A stretch of DNA of 15,447 bases from Methanothrix sp. Its GTDB lineage: Archaea > Halobacteriota > Methanosarcinia > Methanotrichales > Methanotrichaceae. Below the pieces are notes generated by a model, which worked only from the letters and a program-made list of their open reading frames with translations, was not told the DNA's origin and searched no databases. Below, piece after piece: positions 1 through 6,337 of the stretch. Location of the stretch: NCBI GenBank assembly GCA_028708055.1, contig JAQVZT010000027.1, forward strand, positions 1 through 15,447, written 5' to 3'. The translations under genes were made by a program, and so were the position numbers. Position 1 is the first letter of the stretch; the number at the start of each line of letters is the position of its first letter.

Positions 1-498
1 GGCTTTTCCGCTATCGCTGCCGAGTTTGAGGCCAATGACTGAGGCCAGACCGCAATCATTGCTCTCATAGGTATAGGACCAGGTCGATGGGCTGGAGTCG
101 ATAATAGTATAAGTCCCAGCGGGAAGCTCCACCGCCGGATTCAAGTAAACGATCCAGTAAGCATCAGGAACGCCGCCCTGGCCGGGTTCTCCTTCCGCCT
201 GCCAGGGGCCGTAGGTTTTGCCCTGCTCGTCTCTGAGCCCGATAGTCCCCGGAGATACCCCCGAACCGTAATGATATGTGCCCAATTTGGTGATGGTTCT
301 AGGCTCGTCTATTGTAAAGACGGTTGGGTTGGGCGGGTCGCTGCTCACGCCGGCACATGCACTCTGAGCAAAGATGCGTTCTTCTCCATCACCCGGAGAG
401 GGAAGACCGTAGCACTGGCCTAGACCCGGCAGGGTCATAATAATAGAGGCCAGGAGAGAAAATAATAGCACCATTGAAAGCTTCCTGAATCTGATCAT
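1..498 (-). CDS. Secreted protein of unknown function, 5' part only (runs off the left edge)
   Basis: I translated this frame by hand: 166 codons are open from the ATG at 496-498 to the window edge, so the C-terminus is missing. Residues 1-27 form a signal peptide: a basic start (MIRFRK), then a long hydrophobic run ending PGLGQ. The mature part is rich in Gly, Pro, Tyr and Trp. It contains a module with the landmarks FTIDEPRTIT, YHYGSG, IGLRDEQG, YGPWQAEG, GGVPDAYW, LPAGTYTIIDS and PSTWSY, roughly residues 61-160. Similar modules occur in extracellular proteins of methanogens and some bacteria and look like beta-sandwich repeats, but I know no assigned function. Cys48 and Cys139 could form a disulfide. 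The start is supported by a Shine-Dalgarno-like GAGGTGG about 7 bases upstream. The gene diverges from the pseudogene cluster to its right. Presence and secretion are well supported; the role is unknown. Confidence 0.82.
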   Translation of the reverse strand, partial: MIRFRKLSMVLLFSLLASIIMTLPGLGQCYGLPSPGDGEERIFAQSACAGVSSDPPNPTVFTIDEPRTITKLGTYHYGSGVSPGTIGLRDEQGKTYGPWQAEGEPGQGGVPDAYWIVYLNPAVELPAGTYTIIDSSPSTWSYTYESNDCGLASVIGLKLGSDSGKA

Positions 499-804
499 TC
501 AAATCCACCTCGACTGCATTTCTACACGGAATGGTATCATGCCGTATACTGCAATTTTGCTGGCCCTGCAATCCCACTAGTTAATCCTTATCCATGCATA
601 AATACTTTTTAGTTGTCATCCATTCTTCGTTGATATCGATCAGAATCGATACGAGCAGTCTTATTAACGGCGGGTCGCTTGAAAATGCGCCTACTACTCT
701 TGTTCTTCTCTGTAACTCCTTGTGATCCTCTCCAATCCGCTGTTGTTCTGATCCATCTATTGTGATAAATCAGGAATATCCTGCAGTTCCATAGGCTGAA
801 CTGA
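499..804. other. Intergenic stretch without a supported gene
   Basis: About 300 bases between the secreted protein start and the first recognisable glycosyltransferase remnant. The open frames here show no family motifs and look random. The stretch holds the presumed promoter of the leftward gene and a small perfect palindrome at 637-654 (TATCGAT, a 4-base loop CAGA, then ATCGATA). The part after about 770 may be unrecognisable remains of the glycosyltransferase whose tail follows. Confidence 0.5.
597..605 (-). promoter_or_regulatory. Possible TATA box for the secreted protein gene
   Basis: On the minus strand this reads GTATTTATG after an A-rich stretch, which resembles an archaeal TATA element. 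Transcription would start near 575, leaving a leader of about 77 bases. A second TATA-like motif (AGTATACGG, near 545) is closer to the start codon and cannot be excluded. Pattern only. Confidence 0.25.
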
Positions 805-888
805 AAACGATACAGAACCCCGGCCGAGAAGTACGACTGGAGAAATATAGCCCGCAAATATGAAGAAGTTATGAAGAAATCTGCATGA
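805..888 (+). pseudogene. Remnant: C-terminal tail of a GT4-type glycosyltransferase
   Basis: Codons 826-885 read EKYDWRNIARKYEEVMKKSA and end at TGA 886-888. This is the usual ending of family 4 glycosyltransferases (a DW motif followed by IARKYEEV). The frame is closed by a TGA at 802-804, and nothing upstream in any frame resembles the rest of such an enzyme. It is therefore the last ~27 codons of a lost gene. It ends 13 bases before the asparagine synthase remnant, as expected for neighbours in an old operon. The family call rests on a short tail and is moderately secure. Confidence 0.55.
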
Positions 889-901
889 ACAGGTGATCCG
901 A

Positions 902-1090
902 ATCTGCGGCATTAATGGTTTTGCATAGAATGATCCGGCTCTGATAGAGAGGATGAACCAGGCCCTGGAACATCGCGGTCCGGACGATCAGAGCACCTAC
1001 ATCGATGGCAATGTATCTCTGGACCATCGCAGGCTTGCGATCATAGACATATCCCCGGCAGGCAGATATTGTGATGGATCAGCCTTCTAG
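902..1090 (+). pseudogene. asnB: Remnant: N-terminal part of glutamine-hydrolysing asparagine synthase (AsnB)
   Basis: The frame reads ICGINGFA, stop, then ...LIERMNQALEHRGPDDQ and DHRRLAIIDISPAG. These are hallmarks of the class II glutaminase domain of asparagine synthase, where Cys follows the initiator Met. The initiator is ATC instead of ATG at 902-904, an in-frame TAG lies at 926-928, and similarity stops after SPAG near 1074, where the consensus would continue toward the rest of a ~600-residue protein. The frame ends at TAG 1088-1090. The whole C-terminal synthetase domain is gone. AsnB homologues are common in polysaccharide loci, where they amidate sugars or resemble such enzymes. 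No functional product is possible from this copy. Confidence 0.85.
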
Positions 1091-1098
1091 TCGGCTAG

Positions 1099-1358
1099 TA
1101 TGGTGTTTTTGCTATCGAATGCATGGATCTGGGAATACCAGTGTGCGTATATATCAGAGAAGAGCTAAAGAAATACTTACCTGCACCTGGGCCGCTGATG
1201 GCCACATCCCCGCGAAAGCTCAAAGAGGACCTGAGAAGGCTCATAGAGAATGAGCTCTTCGAAATAGCATGGGCAAGACCGCAAGAGCTTTTATTGAAGG
1301 ATCGCATGACGCAGATAAAATAGCAGAAAATCTTGCTAAAGGAGAGGATTCCTATTAA
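1099..1358 (+). pseudogene. Remnant: frameshifted C-terminal part of a GT4 glycosyltransferase
   Basis: The first segment reads VFAIECMDLGIPVCVYI, then KKYLPAPGPLMATSP and LKEDLRRLIENE. This matches the ExxxxGxPV region and the late helices of GT-B family 4 enzymes. Near 1250 the frame shifts. The second frame continues the family ending with LRNSMGKTARAF and IEGSHDADKIAENLAK and stops at TAA 1356-1358. Joined across the shift, the two halves give a normal C-terminus of about 85 residues. The N-terminal acceptor domain is absent: the frame opens right after a TAG at 1096-1098, only a few bases beyond the asparagine synthase fragment. A deletion has apparently brought the two remnants together. 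Confidence 0.8.
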
Positions 1359-1442
1359 CTTCGATTTTTAAAATAACAAAACCTCGATGATATCGTAATT
1401 AGCTCGTATTTATGGCAAAATATGAGGTTTTTAGGAATCCTC
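1344..1442. repeat. MITE-like element: ~99 bp flanked by imperfect terminal inverted repeats
   Basis: GAGGATTCCTA at 1344-1354 is repeated perfectly inverted as TAGGAATCCTC at 1432-1442. The next 8 bases inward also partly match (5 of 8), followed by a shared T-rich stretch, so the ends are related over about 25 bases. The interior is AT-rich and non-coding, and carries TATA-like strings (TTTTTAAAATA near 1366 and GTATTTATG near 1406). It sits exactly between two broken glycosyltransferases. No clear target-site duplication is visible, so it could instead be a chance inverted repeat or a terminator-like structure. Confidence 0.4.
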
Positions 1443-1443
1443 C

Positions 1444-1823
1444 TCAAACCACTATAATATCGATGCAATTATAACACCAAAAGATTCAGATACCTATGAG
1501 CAACTCTTTGCGTGTGATCTCTTGATTACAAAGCATTCTACCACTCCTTGGAGGCAGTGGCACTGAAAAAGCCGGTCATCATATTGAACTTGAGCAACTA
1601 TCCAGATATCGTTGATTATGTTAAAGAAAAAGTGGCTGTTGGAGTGTACGATAGAAAGAATCTCAGAGAGACAATACTAAGGTTGAATGATAACGATAGT
1701 GAGCTGCAGAGAAATAGGGATAGCTATATTACCCGCAATCTCTATAGGATCGATGGGAAAGCAACCGACCGCGTAATAGATATGATTGATAAAATGATTA
1801 ACTCAAGAGAGCACACCTCATGA
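1444..1823 (+). pseudogene. Remnant: frameshifted C-terminal domain of a GT-B glycosyltransferase or glycerophosphotransferase-like protein
   Basis: Codons 1459-1545 read IDAIITPKDSDTYEQLFA, then CDLLITKHSTT. After a one-base deletion around 1546 the sequence resumes in another frame as LEAVALKKPVIILNLS and DIVDYVKEKVAVGVY, to TGA 1821-1823. The rejoined motif HSTT-x-LEAVALKKPVI is the nucleotide-binding signature of GT-B enzymes such as CDP-glycerol glycerophosphotransferases, NDP-sugar transferases and related epimerases. Only the C-terminal ~125 residues are left. The stop codon overlaps the ATG of the next gene (ATGA), so this was once the translationally coupled first partner of the sugar operon. 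A 91-codon reading frame from TTG 1548 could still be translated but would lack a complete fold. Confidence 0.75.
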
Positions 1824-2536
1824 ATAAAAAGATAATTGCAATCATCCCCGCAAGGGGGGGCAGCAAGGGACTGCCAAGAAAGAATATCGCTATGCTTCGC
1901 AGCAGGCCACTGATAAGTTATTCTATAGAAGCGGCTTTAAGATCAAATCTTGTGAGCAGAGTGATAGTAACAACAGAAGATGCAGAGATCGCAGAAGTCT
2001 CCAGGAAATACGGTTCGGAGGTAATAGATAGGCCTATGGAGCTGGCCCAGGACGACACACCAATCATCTCTGTTGTCCGGCAGGCTATCCATAAACTTGA
2101 AGATGAGGGCTACTTTGCAGAAGTTATTGCCCTTTTGCAGCCTACGTCGCCATTGCGCACCACAGAGGATATCGATGGAGCCATTCAGCTATTTCAGACG
2201 AACAATTGCGGATCAGTAGTCAGCATTTGCGAAATGGAGCATAGCCCGTACTGGTCATTTAAAGTAGAAAGAAATTACTTGAAACCACTCATGGGTAAAA
2301 AGTATTTAAATTTGAGAAGACAGGATTTGCCAAAAGTCTATATGCCCAATGGAGCAATTTTTGTATCAAGCCCAAGGAACTTATATGAGATTGGAAGCTT
2401 CTATTCCCATGAGACAATGCCATATATCATGCCTGCAGTAAGGAGTATCGATATCGATTGTGAAAATGATCTGTTGCGTGCAGAAATTCAAATAAAGAAT
2501 TCTTTGAGTATTGCAAGCAGCAGGGAGGAGATATAA
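1820..2536 (+). CDS. legF: CMP-sugar synthetase, NeuA/LegF family (CMP-legionaminic or CMP-sialic acid synthetase)
   Basis: A complete 238-residue cytidylyltransferase. It would activate a nonulosonic acid with CTP, giving the CMP-sugar and pyrophosphate in the cytoplasm. Seen: the nucleotide-binding loop PARGGSKGLPRKN (residues 10-22), QPTSPLR (107-113), and the metal-binding IDIDCEND with Asp211 and Asp213. Length is normal for the short NeuA form. ATG 1820 overlaps the stop of the upstream remnant by four bases. No strong ribosome site precedes it, so coupling to upstream translation was probably the original mode. It is the first intact gene of a six-gene block and is followed at once by the synthase that makes its substrate. 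Sequence alone does not separate Neu5Ac from legionaminic acid; the choice rests on the neighbouring genes. Confidence 0.92.
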   Translation: MNKKIIAIIPARGGSKGLPRKNIAMLRSRPLISYSIEAALRSNLVSRVIVTTEDAEIAEVSRKYGSEVIDRPMELAQDDTPIISVVRQAIHKLEDEGYFAEVIALLQPTSPLRTTEDIDGAIQLFQTNNCGSVVSICEMEHSPYWSFKVERNYLKPLMGKKYLNLRRQDLPKVYMPNGAIFVSSPRNLYEIGSFYSHETMPYIMPAVRSIDIDCENDLLRAEIQIKNSLSIASSREEI

Positions 2537-2539
2537 TTG

Positions 2540-3592
2540 ATGAACCAAATCGAAATAGACGGCAGATATGTGGGTGAAGGTAAATCCTGTTTTATAATTG
2601 CAGAGGCAGGTGTAAACCACAATGGTAGCCTTGATTGCGCTAAAAAGCTGATCGATACCGCAAAATGGGCAGGTGCAGATGCCGTTAAATTTCAAATATT
2701 CAAAGCAGAGGATATTGCAATTCCCCAAGCCAAGAAAGCCGAATACCAAAAAAACACAACCAGCCGGGATGAATCTCAATTTGATATGATCAAAAGGCTC
2801 GAACTCAGTGAAGATGAATTCAGGCATCTGGCAAATTATGCAAAGGAGAGGAACATTTTATTCCTGTCAACGCCATTTAGCATTAGCAGCGTCAATCTGC
2901 TAGAAGAAATGAACGTCTCCGCATATAAGATTGCCTCAGGGGAGATAACGAATTACCCCTTGCTGGAACATATAGCAAGAAAAGGCAAACCGATAATCCT
3001 GTCGACTGGAATGTGCACTTTAGAAGAAATTGGCGAAGCGCTCAAGATCATAAATGAAGCTGGCGAAAAAAGGGTAATATTGCTGCATTGTGTCACCAGC
3101 TACCCGGTCAAAATTGATGAAATAAATTTGAAGGCTATCGAGACAATCAGGAATGCATTTAAGCAGCCCGTAGGTCTATCCGATCATACTCTCGGCAAAA
3201 CATCATCGATTGCGGCAGTAGCCATGGGTGCTTGCACGATTGAAAAGCATTTTACGCTTTGTAGAAACCTTCCCGGACCGGACCACAAAGCATCGCTTGA
3301 ACCGATTGAACTCAAAGAACTTATTGGGGCAATAAGAGATGTAGAAAGGGCCATGGGCAACGGTATCAAAAAGCCTACACTTGAGGAAGAGAAAATCAAG
3401 ATGACAGTCCGAAAGAGCTTGGTAGCAGCAATCGAAATTCCAAAGGATTCAAAAATAACCCAGGAAATGATCGGCATCAAGAGACCTGGAACTGGTATTG
3501 CACCTAAGAACCTTATGTCAGTTATAGGCAAAAGGGCTAAAATTGATATCCAGAAAGACAGTCTCATAACATGGGACGCCATAGCTGAATAA
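2540..3592 (+). CDS. legI: N-acetylneuraminate/legionaminate synthase (NeuB/LegI family)
   Basis: A 350-residue enzyme that condenses phosphoenolpyruvate with a C6 amino sugar to form a nine-carbon nonulosonic acid. Seen in order: AEAGVNHNGS near the N-terminus, VKFQ, KIASGEI, LSTGM, HCVTSYP, GLSDHT, then EKHFTL and PGPDHKASL (metal and substrate site of the TIM barrel). A C-terminal SAF (antifreeze-like) domain follows from about residue 285, with RKSLVAA and KRPGTGI. I chose ATG 2540 because the GGAGGAG at 2524-2530 is well spaced from it; a TTG three bases earlier is in frame. It starts 3 bases after the stop of legF, so the two are cotranscribed and probably coupled. Family assignment is firm. 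Legionaminate as product is inferred from the pathway context. Confidence 0.93.
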   Translation: MNQIEIDGRYVGEGKSCFIIAEAGVNHNGSLDCAKKLIDTAKWAGADAVKFQIFKAEDIAIPQAKKAEYQKNTTSRDESQFDMIKRLELSEDEFRHLANYAKERNILFLSTPFSISSVNLLEEMNVSAYKIASGEITNYPLLEHIARKGKPIILSTGMCTLEEIGEALKIINEAGEKRVILLHCVTSYPVKIDEINLKAIETIRNAFKQPVGLSDHTLGKTSSIAAVAMGACTIEKHFTLCRNLPGPDHKASLEPIELKELIGAIRDVERAMGNGIKKPTLEEEKIKMTVRKSLVAAIEIPKDSKITQEMIGIKRPGTGIAPKNLMSVIGKRAKIDIQKDSLITWDAIAE

Positions 3593-3627
3593 ATGTCCTA
3601 TTCGATTAACAATTCCCGGAGACTTTG

Positions 3628-4776
3628 ATGAAAAGGAAAATCGTTTACATATCAGGAACGAGGGCTGACTACGGGCTGATGCAATCTACCCTCAGGGAGA
3701 TCGGAAAAAGGGATAATCTGGAGCTGGAGATAATAGCTACTGGGATGCACCTGATGGATGAATTTGGCAATACGGCAGATTTAATTGAAAGAGATGGCTT
3801 CAAAGTTCATAGAGTGAATGAAATCTACCAGGCAGACAATAAGAGATCAATGGCCATTTTTGTTGGTGGATTTATTAAATCATTAACGGAGAAAATAGAT
3901 CTAATTAGACCGGATATCATTCTACTCCTGGGAGATAGAGGCGAAATGCTTGCAGGAGCGATCGTGGGTGCCTATCTATCCATTGCGGTTGCTCATCTGC
4001 ATGGAGGAGAGAAGTCATCCACAGTAGATGATCTTGTACGAAATGCCATCACAAAGCTAGCTCAGATACACCTTCCCGCAACTATTGAGAGTGCAAAAAG
4101 GATCAAGAGCATGGGCGAAGATCCTGCCAGAGTGTTCGTTGTTGGTGCGCCAGGTCTTGACGCCATTTTGAATGAGACGTTCACAGGTCCAGAAGACTTG
4201 GCAAATAAGTATGGCTTGGATCTTAATGCACCACTTTTTCTGGTGATACAACATCCTGTAACTCTGGAATCAAAATGTTCAGGGGAGCAGATGGAAGAGA
4301 CAATGAAAGCGATCTCAGATATGAAATATCAGACGATTCTCATCTATCCAAATGCAGATGCTGGCGGACGAGAGATGATCCAAATAATTAAAAAATTCTC
4401 GGATCGGTCGCATATAAAACCTTTTAAAAACATCGATCGAAGTGATTATCTGGGCTTGATGAGAATTGCCTGCGCCATAATCGGCAATTCCAGCAGCGCG
4501 ATTATTGAAGCACCATCTTTTAATCTACCGGCAATTAATGTCGGCTCGCGTCAACGGGGAAGAGAACGAGGAGCGAACGTGATTGATGTTGGATACAGCA
4601 AGAACGAGATCAAATCCGCAATATTCGAAGCGCTTCATGACGAAGAATTTAAGCAGAGAATTCGCAATTCTGCAAATCCCTATGGAGACGGAAAATCAGG
4701 CAAAAAGATTGGAGATATTCTAGAAGGAATTTCAATTGATGAAGACTTACTTCAAAAAAGGACAATATTCAATTAG
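3628..4776 (+). CDS. legG: UDP-sugar 2-epimerase, hydrolysing (NeuC/LegG family)
   Basis: A 382-residue GT-B fold epimerase. The family removes the nucleotide from a UDP- (or GDP-) 2-acetamido sugar with inversion at C2, giving the free manno-sugar that the NeuB-type synthase uses. Seen: SGTRADYG (residues 9-16), LLGDRGEMLAGA, AHLHGGE, QHPVTLES, GNSSSAIIEAPSF and NVGSRQRGRERG, all standard for hydrolysing 2-epimerases and different from the PseG hydrolase of the pseudaminic route. ATG 3628 has GGAG six bases upstream; the TTG at 3625 would be too close to it. The gene lies 35 bases after legI and 8 bases before the acetyltransferase. With the other genes the substrate is predicted to be the 2,4-diacetamido-trideoxy sugar (LegG) rather than plain UDP-GlcNAc (NeuC). 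Confidence 0.9.
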   Translation: MKRKIVYISGTRADYGLMQSTLREIGKRDNLELEIIATGMHLMDEFGNTADLIERDGFKVHRVNEIYQADNKRSMAIFVGGFIKSLTEKIDLIRPDIILLLGDRGEMLAGAIVGAYLSIAVAHLHGGEKSSTVDDLVRNAITKLAQIHLPATIESAKRIKSMGEDPARVFVVGAPGLDAILNETFTGPEDLANKYGLDLNAPLFLVIQHPVTLESKCSGEQMEETMKAISDMKYQTILIYPNADAGGREMIQIIKKFSDRSHIKPFKNIDRSDYLGLMRIACAIIGNSSSAIIEAPSFNLPAINVGSRQRGRERGANVIDVGYSKNEIKSAIFEALHDEEFKQRIRNSANPYGDGKSGKKIGDILEGISIDEDLLQKRTIFN

Positions 4777-4784
4777 GGAACAAT

Positions 4785-5210
4785 ATGGACCATAGATTTG
4801 ACCACTGGACGCCACCAAAAATGGAAGACGGCAGACCAACAGAATACGGCTGGATAGTAAAATTTGTAAAAGGTCTGAGCCTAGGATATATGACGGATAT
4901 AGGTGCTTTTTCATATATAAATGCAAAGAATGGGATAATTATCGAGGACTATGTTCAGATCGGATCCCATTGTTCCATATACTCAGTATCGACCATAGAT
5001 AATAGAGAAGGTGAAGTCGTACTGAAGAGGAATTGCAGAATAGGAAGCCATAGCATAGTCATGCCTGGAGTCACAGTCGGGGAGAACTCCATAATCGGAG
5101 CGTTCAGCTATGTCGATAAGGATGTCCCTGACAATGTAGTTGCTTTAGGTATACCCGCAAAAGTTATCAGGAAGTTGAGCGAGGAAGATATAGGCAAATG
5201 GGGGAAATGA
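4785..5210 (+). CDS. legH: Hexapeptide-repeat (left-handed beta-helix) N-acetyltransferase, predicted LegH/PglD role
   Basis: A short 141-residue protein made almost entirely of hexapeptide repeats: IGAFSYI, IIIEDYVQIGSHCSI, VVLKRNCRIGSHSIVMPGVTVG and ENSIIGAFSYV, then a GIPAKVIRK ending typical of this acetyl-CoA-dependent family. It lacks the N-terminal Rossmann-like domain of PglD, the bacillosamine acetyltransferase of Campylobacter. Its predicted job is to acetylate the 4-amino group made by the next gene's aminotransferase. His residues in the repeated IGSH segments are candidates for the catalytic base. It begins 8 bases after legG, with AGGGA just upstream, and its stop lies 1 base before the aminotransferase ATG. 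The fold is certain; the substrate is inferred from gene order. Confidence 0.82.
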   Translation: MDHRFDHWTPPKMEDGRPTEYGWIVKFVKGLSLGYMTDIGAFSYINAKNGIIIEDYVQIGSHCSIYSVSTIDNREGEVVLKRNCRIGSHSIVMPGVTVGENSIIGAFSYVDKDVPDNVVALGIPAKVIRKLSEEDIGKWGK

Positions 5211-5211
5211 A

Positions 5212-6333
5212 ATGAGTTGGGATATACCACTGTTCAAGATATATTGGGATGATTCCGATTTGAGAGGAATAAATGAAGCAATTAAGTCGGGCAGAGACTG
5301 GGCAGTTGGCTCTAATGTAATCTCTTTTGAAAAAGGAATATCGAAATACATCGGATCGAAGTATTGCCTAACATTCAATTCCGGTACATCAGCGCTTCAT
5401 GCGGTTCTCTTGGCGCACGGAATTGGCGCCGGTGACGAGGTCATCGTTCCATCATTTTCGTTCATTGCCACTGCAAATGCTCCACTTTTCGTTGGAGCAA
5501 AACCAGTGTTTGCAGAAATAGAAGAAGAAACATTTGGCCTTTCTCCAGACGATGTAGCAGAGAGAATCACAAACAAGACAAAAGCGATCATGCCGATACA
5601 TTATGCTGGCTGCCCCTGCAAGATAAAAGAATTGAAAGATCTGGCTGACGATCGAGGAATACTGCTGATCGAGGATGCTGCGGAATCATTCGGAGCCTCA
5701 ATTGATGGTCGAAAGGTAGGTACTTTTGGAGACTCTGCAATCCTAAGTTTTTGCCAAAATAAGATAATTACAACGGGAGAAGGTGGCGCAGTGGTCACAG
5801 ACTCAAAGGAAATCTATGAGAGATTGAAGCTGATAAGATCGCACGGCAGAATGGAAAACGGCGATTACTTCTCTTCGACGGATTATATGGATTATGTTAC
5901 TCTTGGCTACAATTTCAGAATGCCCAATATACTCGCGGCTCTTGGTATATCTCAACTGGAAAAAGTTGAACGCATTATTGCCATGAGAAAGGAAAATGCC
6001 AAATATCTTTCAGACAGACTGAAAAAGATCAAAGAAATATCTATTCCGATACCGCCACCAGGATATGATCACGTTTATCAAATGTATACGATTCGCTTAA
6101 AAGAAAGAAATGAGATGATCAAACACCTGGCTGAGAGAAGCATCATGACTAAAGTCTATTTCGACCCAATCCATAATACATCCTTCTTTAGGCTAAAACA
6201 GGGTTACCAGACGGAACTTTCAGTCACGCAGAGAGTATCCGATACCGTCTTAACGTTGCCCATGCATCCAGCAATCATGCGAGATGAGTTGAAACAGATA
6301 TGCATCGGCATTGAAAGTTTCTTTGAGAGATGA
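5212..6333 (+). CDS. legC: DegT/DnrJ/EryC1 sugar aminotransferase (LegC/PglE-like)
   Basis: A 373-residue PLP-dependent enzyme predicted to transaminate the 4-keto group of a UDP-4-keto-6-deoxy-GlcNAc type sugar. Seen: FNSGTSALHAVLLA (phosphate-binding region), GDEVIVPSFSF, IEDAAESFGA with Asp155 for the PLP ring nitrogen, and FGDSAILSFCQNKIITTGEGG with Lys184 as the Schiff-base lysine. An RSHGR motif and GYNFRMPNILAALGISQL follow, as in the whole family. The size is normal. ATG 5212 is preceded by GGGGGAAA at 5200-5207. The gene lies between the acetyltransferase and the dehydratase, the three enzymes needed to build a 2,4-diacetamido-trideoxyhexose. Confidence in the family is very high and in the substrate moderate. 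Confidence 0.92.
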   Translation: MSWDIPLFKIYWDDSDLRGINEAIKSGRDWAVGSNVISFEKGISKYIGSKYCLTFNSGTSALHAVLLAHGIGAGDEVIVPSFSFIATANAPLFVGAKPVFAEIEEETFGLSPDDVAERITNKTKAIMPIHYAGCPCKIKELKDLADDRGILLIEDAAESFGASIDGRKVGTFGDSAILSFCQNKIITTGEGGAVVTDSKEIYERLKLIRSHGRMENGDYFSSTDYMDYVTLGYNFRMPNILAALGISQLEKVERIIAMRKENAKYLSDRLKKIKEISIPIPPPGYDHVYQMYTIRLKERNEMIKHLAERSIMTKVYFDPIHNTSFFRLKQGYQTELSVTQRVSDTVLTLPMHPAIMRDELKQICIGIESFFER

Positions 6334-6337
6334 AAAC

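Noticed and set aside
389..577. Minus-strand open frame of 62 codons
   Set aside because: It overlaps the secreted protein in another frame; the secreted frame has a signal peptide, a ribosome site and domain-like sequence.
637..654. Palindrome TATCGAT-CAGA-ATCGATA
   Set aside because: A 7-base hairpin with no T-tract or position that suggests a function; could be chance.
609..857. Minus-strand open frame of 82 codons
   Set aside because: Composition and residues look random, no ribosome site or motif, and it overlaps the glycosyltransferase tail read on the other strand.
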